A DNA stretch of 64,000 nt from an alpha proteobacterium BAL199 (GCA_000171835.1 ABHC01000004.1:209098-273097); one strand, 5' to 3'. Numbered from the stretch's first letter, positions 1 to 8,434 are shown. Program-made: numbers and translations. Notes: generated from the letters alone by a model not told the origin.

Positions 1-392
1 AGGTTTCGATCGGTGGCGAGCAGTTCGAGCTTCAGATCCGGGAAGGCGTCGCGAAACTGGTGGATCAGCGGCACGATGCAGATCTGCGCGAAGGCGACCG
101 ACGCGGTGAGGCGCAGGGTGCCCGCCGGGCCGGCGCTGATCGCGCGCACGCTGTCCCGAGCCTGCTCGAGCTCGTTGACTACCGCTTCGGCGCGGCTGAG
201 ATAGACCGCGCCCGCTTCGGTCAGCGAGAGCGTACGCGTGGTCCTATGGAACAGCCGTACCCCAAGTTCGGCCTCGATGGCCGCAACACCGCGCGACACG
301 GAGGACGGATCCAGGCCGCGGTGACGAGCGGCGGCGGCCAGACTGCCCAACCGGGCGACGTCGCAGAACAGTTGCAAGGTGTTCAAGTCCAT
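1..392 (-). CDS. LysR-type transcriptional regulator, N-terminal part (runs off window)
   Basis: About 130 residues are visible before the gene leaves the left edge. The N-terminus is a LysR winged helix-turn-helix (start MDLNTLQLFCDVARLGS, then an AAARHRGLDPSSVSRGVAAIE recognition region and a RTRTLSLTEAG wing). The start of the effector domain follows (GTLRLTASVAFAQ). The ATG at 392 matches the usual LysR beginning, and a further upstream ATG in another frame is closed by a stop at once. Its effector and targets cannot be read from this part. The divergent neighbour is a small unknown gene at 569, so the intervening 176 bp probably holds both promoters. Confidence 0.85.
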   Translation of the reverse strand, partial: MDLNTLQLFCDVARLGSLAAAARHRGLDPSSVSRGVAAIEAELGVRLFHRTTRTLSLTEAGAVYLSRAEAVVNELEQARDSVRAISAGPAGTLRLTASVAFAQICIVPLIHQFRDAFPDLKLELLATDRN

Positions 393-568
393 TCATGCAT
401 ATTGAGCATTTTTGGGGGGATCGGAAGCTCGGGAAATGATCAGTGCGCAGTAACACCCGAGAACAGCGACCATCCTTGGCGCTCCGACGCGCGTTGCAGT
501 GATGCGTGACGGCGTACTGATGGAGTGCTTATAGTCGCACCGCTCATTGGGGTTTGCGGGAGGCGGCC

Positions 569-856
569 GTGGCGTTTGATGCCGGACGTATGAAAGACTT
601 GGACGGAATGTTGCGTCGGATGGGGGCGATCGCCTCGGTATTCGATGTCCGGTCCAGCACGGTTGGGAACAAGTCGTTCGCGGCGTTTCGCGACCTGATG
701 GACGTCTACATCGACATGTGTTCCCGGGAATTGAAGCAGGGCAAGGACTACATTGAGGACGGGCTGCATCCGACGGCGGACGATGTCGAGCGGTTGAACA
801 CCGCCTTTGAGCGGGTGTTCGGCGTGCGCGCGGACCAGTTCACCGCGTCAAAGTAA
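569..856 (+). CDS. small hypothetical protein, 95 aa
   Basis: I do not recognise this family. The predicted product is soluble, charged and mostly helical, with no signal peptide or membrane segment. I chose the GTG at 569 because a GGGAGG ribosome-binding sequence lies five bases upstream; an in-frame TTG at 554 lacks one. It is transcribed away from the partial LysR gene at 1-392 and its 3' end overlaps the 3' end of the convergent LysR gene at 840-1778 by 17 bp. Such overlap and the small size leave some doubt that it is a real gene. Confidence 0.45.
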   Translation: MAFDAGRMKDLDGMLRRMGAIASVFDVRSSTVGNKSFAAFRDLMDVYIDMCSRELKQGKDYIEDGLHPTADDVERLNTAFERVFGVRADQFTASK

Positions 857-1778
857 CTGTTGGCCGGTTCAGCGGCGGCGTGGTGTTGGACGCCGCGTCG
901 CGGGCGACCTCGGACGTGACCCAATCGCGGAAAGCCTTGACCTTCGGCCGCTCCTGGGTGCCCTCCGGGTAGACGAGATAATAGGCCGCCTGGGTTGGCA
1001 GTTCGAGGTCGAACGGCTTGACCAGCCTGCCGGCCGCAAGGTCGTCGGCGACCAGGACGCTGCGGCCCAACGCCACGCCGAGCCCGTCGATTGCGGCTTG
1101 CAGCACCATCTCGGAGTGATTGAACGCCAGGTCGCGACGGGCCTTGATCGGCCCGGCACCGGCGGCTTCCAGCCATGTGTCCCAGTCTTCGGGAAGATCG
1201 TCGTGCAGCATGGTGTGATAGCGCAGCTCTTCCGGGCAGGTGAGCGGTGCCGGACCGTCGAGCAGGCGCGGGCTGCAGACCACGAACACCACTTCGGTCA
1301 TCAGGCGCTCGGTGCGCAGGCCCCGCCAGTCGCCGCGCCCATAGCGAATGCCGACATCAACCGCGTCGGAGCCGAAATCCACCAGAACGTCGTTGATGGC
1401 TAGGCGAACCTCGATGTCCGGGTGCCCACTGGCGAACCGGCCAAGCTTCGGAACCAGCCATTTGGCGGCGAAGCTGGTGAAGGTGCTGACGGTCAACGCT
1501 CCGCTCTTATCACGCTCCCGCAGTTTGGCAGTGGCGTCGTGGATCCGGTCGAACGCTTCACGCAGAGGCGGCAGGTAGGCTTGGCCGGCATCGGTCAGCA
1601 GCAAGGCCCGGTTTTGCCGCTTGAACAGAACCATGCCCAGCCATTCCTCCAGCGACTTGATCTGGTGGCTGATGGCGGCCTGCGTCACGTGCAGTTCGCC
1701 GGCCGCCTTGGTGAAGCTCAGATGCCGGGCGGCGGCTTCGAAAGCCCGCAGTGAATTGAGGGGTGGGAGGCGCCGCAT
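840..1778 (-). CDS. LysR-type regulator, GcvA subfamily
   Basis: A complete 312-residue LysR regulator. The N-terminus (MRRLPPLNSLRAFEAAAR, then LSFTKAAGELHVTQAAISHQ) is the GcvA-type DNA-binding domain. The rest is a periplasmic-binding-protein-like effector domain with the GcvA-like FGSDAVDVGIRYGRGDW segment. I chose ATG 1778; an in-frame extension to 1865 would add 29 residues unlike the family and would run through the promoter region. It is divergent from a DUF1127 gene at 1941, a pairing common in Alphaproteobacteria. A perfect dyad lies between them at 1811-1829. The real target could be the DUF1127 gene, itself, or distant genes. Confidence 0.85.
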   Translation of the reverse strand: MRRLPPLNSLRAFEAAARHLSFTKAAGELHVTQAAISHQIKSLEEWLGMVLFKRQNRALLLTDAGQAYLPPLREAFDRIHDATAKLRERDKSGALTVSTFTSFAAKWLVPKLGRFASGHPDIEVRLAINDVLVDFGSDAVDVGIRYGRGDWRGLRTERLMTEVVFVVCSPRLLDGPAPLTCPEELRYHTMLHDDLPEDWDTWLEAAGAGPIKARRDLAFNHSEMVLQAAIDGLGVALGRSVLVADDLAAGRLVKPFDLELPTQAAYYLVYPEGTQERPKVKAFRDWVTSEVARDAASNTTPPLNRPTVTLTR

Positions 1779-1810
1779 GAGGCATCGCTTTCGAATAAAA
1801 AAACCTAATG

Positions 1811-1829
1811 GATAGTATGAGAAACTATC
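1811..1829. promoter_or_regulatory. inverted repeat in LysR/DUF1127 divergent region
   Basis: GATAGT, a 7-bp spacer, then ACTATC forms a perfect 6-bp dyad, 33 bp before the LysR start and 112 bp before the DUF1127 start. Position and size suit a LysR operator, although the symmetric T/A pair is spaced 13 rather than the classical 11. Confidence 0.45.
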
Positions 1830-1940
1830 GTTTGTACGCAAGCAGTGCCGATCGTAAATACACACTCAGCAAACAGGTTACGAAGGTTATCCACCTTCGG
1901 TCCTCGTAGAAAACATAAACGATTTATTAAGGAGGTTCCC

Positions 1941-2180
1941 ATGAGCCGGATCCTGATCGCGACCGCTCGCCCGATGTTCGGGGCCTCCGCCAAGCGCGGA
2001 GCCCAGCCGTCGATCGCCGAGCGGATCTTGTTCGCCCCGCTGGCGATTCTTTCGACCTGGAGCGAGCGTCTGAAGCAGCGTTCCGCGTTGGCCGGAATGG
2101 ACGACCGGATGCTGAAGGATATCGGTGTGTCTCGAACCGACGCGCTGGTCGAAATGCACAAGCCGTTCTGGGTCGCCTGA
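1941..2180 (+). CDS. DUF1127 small protein, 79 aa
   Basis: The C-terminal half carries the DUF1127 signature: an arginine/leucine helix followed by LAGMDDRMLKDIGVSR and a final PFW. DUF1127 proteins are small arginine-rich proteins of Alpha- and Gammaproteobacteria; some members bind RNA and affect phosphate or carbon metabolism, but the role of this one is unknown. The start is firm: AAGGAGG lies six bases before the ATG at 1941. The gene stands alone, divergent from a GcvA-type LysR gene and followed by two stem-loops, so it is probably a monocistronic transcript. Confidence 0.9.
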   Translation: MSRILIATARPMFGASAKRGAQPSIAERILFAPLAILSTWSERLKQRSALAGMDDRMLKDIGVSRTDALVEMHKPFWVA

Positions 2181-2195
2181 CCACCAACTGACCAT

Positions 2196-2223
2196 GACGC
2201 CTCCGTGTTGACCGGGAGGCGTC
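2196..2223 (+). terminator. stem-loop after DUF1127 gene
   Basis: GACGCCTCC and GGAGGCGTC form a perfect 9-bp stem with a 10-base loop, 15 bases after the stop codon. No T-run follows, so termination is likely but not certain. Confidence 0.45.
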
Positions 2224-2363
2224 GACGCCCTCGGGCGCCGTTCAGACTCCCCGGAAGCCGAGCCAAACGGATCCCCCCTCCGTCGGCCAGCCGGGACGGC
2301 GCCCGCGCCTGCTGCATCGCCCGGTCCTCCCCCGAGGCGCTGCAGAGACTCCCTGAGACGATG

Positions 2364-2389
2364 ACGGCCGGATCCTCGGGTCCGGCCGT
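2364..2389. terminator. stem-loop between convergent genes
   Basis: ACGGCCGGA and TCCGGCCGT form a perfect 9-bp stem with an 8-base loop, between the DUF1127 gene and the convergent methyltransferase gene. It could serve both strands. The downstream T-tract is weak. Confidence 0.5.
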
Positions 2390-2415
2390 TGCCGTTTATG
2401 CCCGGTGAATCGTCG

Positions 2416-3663
2416 CTACCCAGCCTGCCGAACCAGCATCCGGTTGATGCCGTGGAACGCCAAGAACACCTGCCTGACCTGATCGGCGAACGAGCCGGGC
2501 ACTTTGGTGCCGGTGGATTCGATGGATGCGCGGATCTCACTGACTGATCGGCGTCCGTCGATTCGTGACACAATGGCAATGGTCAATGGTGGCAACGGCA
2601 CGTGGTAGGCGGCGCCGTCGATGTTCGCCTTCAGCGCGCCGCCGACCTTCAGCCCCTTGGCGACGGCAGCCGGGTCCAGGCCGCGCAATACCAGCACTGT
2701 CCCGTCCGCGCCCGGGTCCGCCGGAGAGGCCGCCGGGCGTCGAGCGAAACCGGCGTACAGAATATGCTTGCTGATCGCCGTGGAAAGCCGCTCAGCCAGG
2801 GCCGCACGCTCGATCGCCGGCAAGGCCGCCGCTCTCTTCCGCAGAGCCGGGTCGCTCAGATAAGTCTCAGGCGCATAGCGAGCCGGTTCGATCCAGGCCA
2901 GCGGAGCCAGTCCGGTAGATCCCAGAAGGGTTGCCAACTCCGGAACCCGGTACGAACGGTCGCGGCGGTGCAGGAGCAGATCGTAGAGGTGAGCGTCCTT
3001 GCCCTTGCGGTGGTCGTTGACCAGTGGATTGCGGTTCAGCAGATGGGTTTCGGGCAGACCGGCAAGCAGCCGATGCGCCGCTGCCAGCCGCTCCGGATCG
3101 GGCAGGTCGTCGACCAACTGGGCCAGCGCCTCCTGCACCGGGTAGATGCCGGATCGGCCGTAAGTGCCGTACAGCATCAAGCCGAGCCCGCCGGTCGGCG
3201 CCAACTGGTCGGCCAGCGCCTGCAACCCGGCTTCTGGGCTGGCGAGATGATGCAGCACGCCGCAGCAGTCGATGTAGTCGTAGGGCCCGGGTGCCAGACG
3301 GTCGACATCCTCGATCACGCCGGTCACGAACCGCATGTTGGTCAGGCGGCGTTCGGCGGCCCTGGCTTCCGCGATCCGACGCGATGCCTTCGACAGGTCG
3401 AGATAGACCACTTCGGCGTCAGCGGCGCCGGCGGTTGCGAGATGCTGGGCCAGCATGATCGCCGCGTCGCCCGTGCCACCGCCGGCGACCAGGGCCCGGA
3501 AGGGCCGTGCAAGGTCGAGTCGGCCGTGGAAGACGTAGTGACGGATCTCGTCCAGGTCGCTCGGCGAGCCTTCGACCAGCCTCTTGTGCTCTTCCTTCGG
3601 ATCGCGGTGCGGATAGGGGTAGGCTTCGTACTGCTCGCGTACGCGGTCGTCGATCGATGCCAT
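2416..3663 (-). CDS. class I SAM-dependent methyltransferase, 415 aa
   Basis: The protein starts with a short REQYEAYPYPHRDP segment found in a family of bacterial class I methyltransferases. The Rossmann SAM site follows (ALVAGGGTGDAAIMLAQHL, near residue 60), then an acidic strand end (VVYLDLSKAS) and the DYIDCCGVLHHLASPEAG stretch typical of methyltransferase motif IV. The C-terminal ~130 residues have no domain I can name. The substrate is unknown. It lies 6 bp downstream of the asparaginase gene on the same strand and is probably co-transcribed with it. Confidence 0.8.
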   Translation of the reverse strand: MASIDDRVREQYEAYPYPHRDPKEEHKRLVEGSPSDLDEIRHYVFHGRLDLARPFRALVAGGGTGDAAIMLAQHLATAGAADAEVVYLDLSKASRRIAEARAAERRLTNMRFVTGVIEDVDRLAPGPYDYIDCCGVLHHLASPEAGLQALADQLAPTGGLGLMLYGTYGRSGIYPVQEALAQLVDDLPDPERLAAAHRLLAGLPETHLLNRNPLVNDHRKGKDAHLYDLLLHRRDRSYRVPELATLLGSTGLAPLAWIEPARYAPETYLSDPALRKRAAALPAIERAALAERLSTAISKHILYAGFARRPAASPADPGADGTVLVLRGLDPAAVAKGLKVGGALKANIDGAAYHVPLPPLTIAIVSRIDGRRSVSEIRASIESTGTKVPGSFADQVRQVFLAFHGINRMLVRQAG

Positions 3664-3669
3664 CGGTGC

Positions 3670-4740
3670 TTAGAACGCCAAGTCGGGAGACGGCCGGACC
3701 ACACCCACGAGGCGACCGGCCCAGTTGCGGACCGGCGTCGTCAGCGAATTGGCGAGGCGGCGCTGGGCATCGGCATCCAGGACGCCGATGTGACGGAGGA
3801 TCGCGCCCATTGCAACCTGCGCCGCACGACCGTTGCCGTCGTCGACCTTCAGGCAGATGCCCAGACCCCTTTCGGTGGCGGCACCGGCGAACACGCCTTC
3901 CGCCCCGCTCTTCAGCAGGCACCTGGTGCCGGTCTCGGCCAGCAGCGCGCTGTTGAACCGATCGGTTCCGGCGATCAGCAGCGGGTGCTTCGCGCAGGAC
4001 GCCACGATTCGCTTGATCGCGGCTTGCCGCGCTGCGCCCTGGCTGGACGGGTCGGCGAACTTGGCCATCGCGGTTGCCATGCCCTTCAGCGGGACACCGT
4101 AGACCGGGATACCGCAGCCGTCATAACCGGTCGGCACGCCTGACAGGTCACAGCCGCTCATCTCCGCCATCACCGCCTTGAGGCGCTTCTGCACGGGGTG
4201 ATCGTCACCGATGTAGCCCTTGGTCGGCTCACCGAGATGGACCGCGGTGGTCAGCATTCCGGAATGCTTACCGGAGCAATTGTTGTGCGCTCGGGTCGGC
4301 TTGGCGCCTGATCGGATCATGGCGTGCGCCGAGGCTTCGTGGATCGGGATCTGCGGCCCGCACTCGAGATCCTCGGCCGACAGCCCCAGTCGGCCGAGCC
4401 AGGCGACCACCCGGTCGGCGTGCATCGGTTCGCCGGAATGGCTGGCACAGCACAGCGTGACTTCGGCGTCGTCGAGCTTGAACGCTTCGACAGCACCGCT
4501 CTCCAGAACCGGCAGGGCTTGGATCGGCTTGATCGCGGAGCGGCCGTAGACCAGGCGGTCGACGTCGCCCCAGGTGGCCACGGCCTTGCCGGAGGCGTCG
4601 ACCACGGCGGCGATCACCCGGTGCACGCTTTCGACCATGCCGCCGCGGGTTACCTCTACGGCGATCGGGGCGTCGGGACGGCCGGCGTGCACGCGCAGGA
4701 CGGAGCCGTCGGAAGCGGCGATGGGGGCGTTGTCGTTCAT
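3670..4740 (-). CDS. L-asparaginase, Rhizobium etli ReAV-like (thermolabile class)
   Basis: A 356-residue asparaginase of the class typified by R. etli ReAV, unrelated to E. coli type I/II enzymes, which hydrolyses asparagine to aspartate and ammonia. The published ReAV active-site and zinc residues (Ser48, Lys51, Cys135, Lys138, Cys189, from memory) all recur here with a constant offset of 20: Ser68 and Lys71 in YGRSAIKPIQ, Cys155 and Lys158 in HNNCSGKHSG, and Cys209 in GYDGCGIP. This makes an active zinc enzyme likely. The ATG at 4740 gives a protein of normal length. It is followed at 6 bp by a methyltransferase gene and is divergent from the RNA methyltransferase gene at 4810. Confidence 0.9.
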   Translation of the reverse strand: MNDNAPIAASDGSVLRVHAGRPDAPIAVEVTRGGMVESVHRVIAAVVDASGKAVATWGDVDRLVYGRSAIKPIQALPVLESGAVEAFKLDDAEVTLCCASHSGEPMHADRVVAWLGRLGLSAEDLECGPQIPIHEASAHAMIRSGAKPTRAHNNCSGKHSGMLTTAVHLGEPTKGYIGDDHPVQKRLKAVMAEMSGCDLSGVPTGYDGCGIPVYGVPLKGMATAMAKFADPSSQGAARQAAIKRIVASCAKHPLLIAGTDRFNSALLAETGTRCLLKSGAEGVFAGAATERGLGICLKVDDGNGRAAQVAMGAILRHIGVLDADAQRRLANSLTTPVRNWAGRLVGVVRPSPDLAF

Positions 4741-4809
4741 GGTGAAAGGTCTCCTGGAAACAGAGCGCCACCTTGCCTCGACAGACGCTGTCGGGCAAGG
4801 TCCCGCGCC

Positions 4810-5385
4810 ATGCGTGGATACTTTGGAATTGGGGCGGAAGAGATCTCCAAGGCGATGAACGTCGCTGCGCTGATGCGGACCGCCCATGCTTTTGGCGCCA
4901 GCTTCGTGTTCTCGATCGGCAGCGTGCGCGCCGGGCATGAATGGGGCCGGGTCGACACCTCTGACGCGACCGGCAGTCTGCCCTACTATCCGTTCGACGA
5001 CCCGGATGCGGTGATGTTTCCCAAGGGCTGCGAACTGGTCGGGGTGGAAATCACCGACGAAGCAGTGCCCCTGCCGAGTTTCCATCATCCACGTCGAGCC
5101 GCCTATGTGATGGGGCGCGAGCGCGGCGCGCTGTCGCCGGAACTCCTGTCGCGCTGCGACCATGTGGTGCGGATTCCGTCGCGATTCTCGATCAATCTGG
5201 CGATCGCCGGGGCGATGGTGATGTACGACCGGATGCTGTGCATGGGCCTGTTCGCACCACGGCCCCACCGGCCGGGTGGACCGGTGGAGCCGGTTCCGAT
5301 GCCGCAGTTCGGCCCGCCGCTGTGGGAGAAGAAGGAACGCAAGCGCAAGGCTCGGGCGACGGCGGCAGTGCGAGACGGCCTCTAG
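4810..5385 (+). CDS. TrmH/SpoU family RNA methyltransferase
   Basis: A 191-residue SPOUT-class enzyme that probably 2'-O-methylates a tRNA or rRNA ribose. The N-terminus holds the Asn/Arg motif 1 (NVAALMRTAHAFGA). Motif 2 is YVMGRERGALSPELL and motif 3 is RIPSRFSINLAIAGAMVMYD, which together form the SAM-binding trefoil knot. A basic Lys/Arg tail follows residue ~175. No separate RNA-binding domain is present, so the target site cannot be named. It is divergent from the asparaginase gene, with 69 bp between the two starts. Confidence 0.85.
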   Translation: MRGYFGIGAEEISKAMNVAALMRTAHAFGASFVFSIGSVRAGHEWGRVDTSDATGSLPYYPFDDPDAVMFPKGCELVGVEITDEAVPLPSFHHPRRAAYVMGRERGALSPELLSRCDHVVRIPSRFSINLAIAGAMVMYDRMLCMGLFAPRPHRPGGPVEPVPMPQFGPPLWEKKERKRKARATAAVRDGL

Positions 5386-5477
5386 CAGGCTGCGTCCAGT
5401 CGCAGGTCTTCTGGATTGACCGCGCGCTTCACCGCCCGCCATCCTGTTCAGGCAGGCCGGAACCGGAGGGATCGCCG

Positions 5478-6500
5478 TTGTCGACCGAAGAGTCAGCCGC
5501 CAGCCCGTTGGTTTTGCCGGAAGGAACAGATCCGGCCGGCATCCAGGCCGCGCTGAAGACGCTGCGCGACGGCCGGGACCGGTTCCCGGCGAGCGCCAAG
5601 GTCCGGGTCCTGCTCGCGTCGGTTCTGATCACGCTGGGACTGCTGGATGAGGCCGAAGCCGAGTTGCGGACCGCCGTTGGCTTGTCGGACGCCAACCACG
5701 AAACATCCAGGCAACTCGCGCTGGTGCTGCGCCGGATGGGGCGACTCCAGGAGGCGTTCCAGACCATGGCGACGGCTCCGCAGTCGCCGGCAACCGGTGG
5801 TTCGAACATCCTGATCGCGTGCATGCCGAAGAGTGGATCCAGCTGGTTGCGCACGATGATCAACTCGTTCGATTTCATCGACACCGAGTATCTGGCGCCC
5901 CTGCATGACCGGCGCGAACAGGAACTCGACTTCCTGATCCTTAACCGCGAGCGCCCGAATTTCTTCGTGGCCCAGCACCATGTACGGGCCAACGGTTCGA
6001 CCGATTATGCCGTTGAGAATTTCAACATCGCGACGGTCGTCCTGCTGCGCAACCTGTTCGACAATCTTGTCAGCGCACGCGACCACTTCGCCGATCGCCG
6101 TCCGATCTCCCCGCAATTCTACATGGACGGGCGGTTCAAGACCTGGGACCGGGAAAGGCAGATGCTGTTCCTGGCGGATTTCTATGCCCCGTGGATCGTC
6201 AATTTCATTGCGACCTGGTGGCATTCGAAGATCAACACCTTCTGGCTGACCTACGACATCTTGAAGGACGACACCGAAACCGCGGTGCGGTGTGTGCTCG
6301 ATCACGCCGGTTTCAATGTGTCATCGGACGGGCTGCGCGCCGCGGTGCACAGTGCCAACGAAGAGCAGAAGGCCAAGACCCTGTTCAATGTCGGGACATC
6401 CGGACGAGGCGAGGCGGTGTCGGCGGAGGTCCGGGCCAAAGTCCGGACGTTGTGCGCCTATTATCCGGAGATCCCATTCGACCGCATGGGACTGCTGTAG
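5478..6500 (+). CDS. sulfotransferase-domain protein with N-terminal TPR-like helices
   Basis: A 340-residue protein. Residues ~20-105 are helical TPR-like repeats (VLLASVLITLGLLDEAEAEL; ALVLRRMGRLQEAF). A sulfotransferase domain follows, with the 5'-phosphosulfate loop CMPKSGSSWLRTMI near residue 117 and a 3'-phosphate-binding segment VVLLRNLFDNLVSARDHF. Family members transfer sulfate from PAPS to sugars, lipids or proteins; the acceptor here is unknown. The TTG start at 5478 is chosen because GGAGGG lies seven bases upstream. No signal peptide or membrane segment is visible. It ends 12 bp before the convergent chrR stop. Confidence 0.75.
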   Translation: MSTEESAASPLVLPEGTDPAGIQAALKTLRDGRDRFPASAKVRVLLASVLITLGLLDEAEAELRTAVGLSDANHETSRQLALVLRRMGRLQEAFQTMATAPQSPATGGSNILIACMPKSGSSWLRTMINSFDFIDTEYLAPLHDRREQELDFLILNRERPNFFVAQHHVRANGSTDYAVENFNIATVVLLRNLFDNLVSARDHFADRRPISPQFYMDGRFKTWDRERQMLFLADFYAPWIVNFIATWWHSKINTFWLTYDILKDDTETAVRCVLDHAGFNVSSDGLRAAVHSANEEQKAKTLFNVGTSGRGEAVSAEVRAKVRTLCAYYPEIPFDRMGLL

Positions 6501-6512
6501 CGCACGATTTGC

Positions 6513-7184
6513 TCAAATGCGGATGAACGGGTTCAGAAGCCGTCCGAATCGACCGGTCAGGCGCAGTGATCCGTCGATAACCGAGAAGCACAGGCATTCG
6601 TCGTCCGGATCGGCAACCGGCCGATGATCGTCGGCGCTGGTTGCCGTTGAGACGTCGCCCCGTGCATAACGGCCGCTGTCGTCGCGGAAGGCACCGCGCA
6701 ATACCAGGGTCGTTTCCACCCCGTCGTGGCTGTGCGCCGGCAGGGCGGCACCGCCGCCGGTTCGGATCAGGCTCGCGCGCACCGAACCGGCGCCGAGTGA
6801 CAGCGGCAGCTCATGGATGGCGAATCCACGCCGCTTCCAGGGTAAGGCCGATAAACTCGTGCCGATGTAGTGGCGCAGCGGCTCGGGTACCCAATGGCGG
6901 GTTTCATCGTCGATCGCTGCCGCAACCTTGTCCTCGACCGGGGACGGGACCTCGTCGAGCCGAGCCAGCACCGCTGTCAGGGCGTCCGATGCCAAAGCGG
7001 TCGGCGCGAGTTGCGTCGTCAGGATACCGCCGACCGCGTCGAGCCGGGCGACCTCATGACGACAGCGAGGGCACAGCGCTAGATGGGTTGCCGTCAGTAC
7101 CGAATTGGCTTCGTCGAGCGACCCGGCCGAGTACGCCAGCAGCACTTCTGGTTCGAGGTGAAACACGGGTGTCGTGTCAGTCAA
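6513..7184 (-). CDS. chrR: anti-sigma factor ChrR
   Basis: A 223-residue zinc-dependent anti-sigma factor of the ChrR family. The N-terminal anti-sigma domain carries the ZAS motif His34-x3-Cys38-x2-Cys41 (THLALCPRC), which binds zinc and holds RpoE. The C-terminal half is a cupin barrel (ALPAHSHDGVETTLVLRG, then YARGD), which in Rhodobacter is needed to respond to singlet oxygen. It overlaps the end of the upstream sigma-factor gene by 8 bp, so the two are co-transcribed and translationally coupled, the usual arrangement for this pair. Confidence 0.92.
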   Translation of the reverse strand: MTDTTPVFHLEPEVLLAYSAGSLDEANSVLTATHLALCPRCRHEVARLDAVGGILTTQLAPTALASDALTAVLARLDEVPSPVEDKVAAAIDDETRHWVPEPLRHYIGTSLSALPWKRRGFAIHELPLSLGAGSVRASLIRTGGGAALPAHSHDGVETTLVLRGAFRDDSGRYARGDVSTATSADDHRPVADPDDECLCFSVIDGSLRLTGRFGRLLNPFIRI

Positions 7185-7749
7185 GGCCGTCTATCCTCTC
7201 GCGCAGGCGCTGCATGGCTAGGCGGATTCGGGATTTGACCGTTCCCAGTGGCAGGCCACTGCGCTCGGCGATCTCTCGGTGTGACAACTCTTCAAAGTAC
7301 GCACGCCGGATCAAATCGGATTGCTCGGGGGGCAAATTATCGATTGCAACGCGCATGCGCGCTTCGATCTGAGTCGACCAGACCGTCTGGTCGGCGTCCT
7401 CTGGTCGGTTGGGAATCAACGCCGGGTCGTTGGGATCGTACTCCGGCCGTCGCTCGCGGCGCAGCCGGTCGATCCGTTTGTTCCGGGTGATCGTGAAGAT
7501 CCAGGTTCCGGCACCGGCCTGCCGGCGATCAAAGCTTGCGGCCTTCCGCCACACCGTCAGCATCGATTCCTGGACGACCTCCTCAGCAGTCGCCGCATCG
7601 GCGCCGAGCCGCAGCAGATACGATTTCAGGCGTGGTGCGAAATGACCGAAAAGTTCGGCAAAGGCCGCCCTGTCGCCTCGGATGGCAATGGCCTCGAGGA
7701 GATCTTCGTGGCACGCTGCGGCAGTCTCCGGGGGGCTGGGTTGCTCCAT
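7177..7749 (-). CDS. rpoE: ECF sigma factor RpoE (ECF11-like, ChrR partner)
   Basis: A 190-residue extracytoplasmic-function sigma factor. Region 2 begins with AFAELFGHFAPRLKSYLL and includes the -10-reading helix near GTWIFTITRNKRIDRLRRE. Region 4 has the HTH LSHREIAERSGLPLGTVKSRI, which reads the -35 element. The paired chrR gene shows it belongs to the group that controls singlet-oxygen responses. The start is uncertain: ATG 7749 gives the family's usual length, while an in-frame ATG at 7869 would add 40 unlike residues; neither has a strong ribosome-binding site. It is divergent from ialB. Confidence 0.9.
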   Translation of the reverse strand: MEQPSPPETAAACHEDLLEAIAIRGDRAAFAELFGHFAPRLKSYLLRLGADAATAEEVVQESMLTVWRKAASFDRRQAGAGTWIFTITRNKRIDRLRRERRPEYDPNDPALIPNRPEDADQTVWSTQIEARMRVAIDNLPPEQSDLIRRAYFEELSHREIAERSGLPLGTVKSRIRLAMQRLRERIDGLD

Positions 7750-7912
7750 GCGGGGATGGTGGGGCAGCGATTGAGATCCCGCAACCGGCGTCTCGGAAGG
7801 CGATCGGACACCAAGATGCCATGGTGTTGCCGCATCGCTCGGATTGAATTCTTTCGCTGGGGATGTCATGCCATCTTCGGCGGGGCTCACAGGGACGGAC
7901 GAGCGAGGAAAC

Positions 7913-8434
7913 ATGCGGCGGATGCGCGCGACGGCGATTGGCGTTCTGATTGGGCTCGCGTTGGCGGTGACGGGCGGTGCAGCGAGCGCACAGACGGTCA
8001 TTCCCGGCGGCGAGAACGGCGACTGGAAGGCCTACACCTTTAAGAAGGGCGACGTGACCGTCTGCTACATGGCGAGCGCGCCGACCAAATCGGTTGGCGA
8101 CTACTCCAAGCGCGACCCCGCCTTTGTCCTGGTCACCAATGATCCAACGACCGGCGGTCGTGGTGAGGTCAGCTTCGTGGCCGGATATCCCTACAAAGCC
8201 GAAAGCAGCGTGACCGTAGCGATCGGTGGCAGTGCCTTCGAACTGTTTACCGCCGCCGACAAGGCCTGGACCCAGGGACCGGAAGATGATCGCGAGATTG
8301 TCGCGGCGATGATCAACGACGCGGATATGACGGTGAAGGGAATGTCGGCGCGCGGGACAGAAACCACCGATACGTATTCCTTGATCGGCTTCACTGCGAC
8401 AAAGAAGCTGATCGACAAGACGTGTCCGAAATAG
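7913..8434 (+). CDS. invasion-associated locus B (IalB) family protein
   Basis: A 173-residue exported protein. The first ~26 residues are a signal peptide: [14 protein letters not shown], then a hydrophobic core, ending at GAASAQT. The mature part matches the IalB family found widely in Alphaproteobacteria (GDWKAYTF near its start; [16 protein letters not shown] at its end) and has two cysteines that may form a disulfide. The family is named after a Bartonella protein linked to erythrocyte invasion, but most members are in free-living bacteria and their role is unknown. The ATG at 7913 follows a GAGGAA sequence. It faces away from rpoE, with 163 bp between the starts. Confidence 0.8.
   Translation: MRRMRATAIGVLIGLALAVTGGAASAQTVIPGGENGDWKAYTFKKGDVTVCYMASAPTKSVGDYSKRDPAFVLVTNDPTTGGRGEVSFVAGYPYKAESSVTVAIGGSAFELFTAADKAWTQGPEDDREIVAAMINDADMTVKGMSARGTETTDTYSLIGFTATKKLIDKTCPK

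Noticed and set aside
2602..4143. 513-codon open frame on the plus strand
   Set aside because: It lies antisense to the methyltransferase and asparaginase genes, which have clear motifs. Long antisense frames are common in GC-rich DNA.
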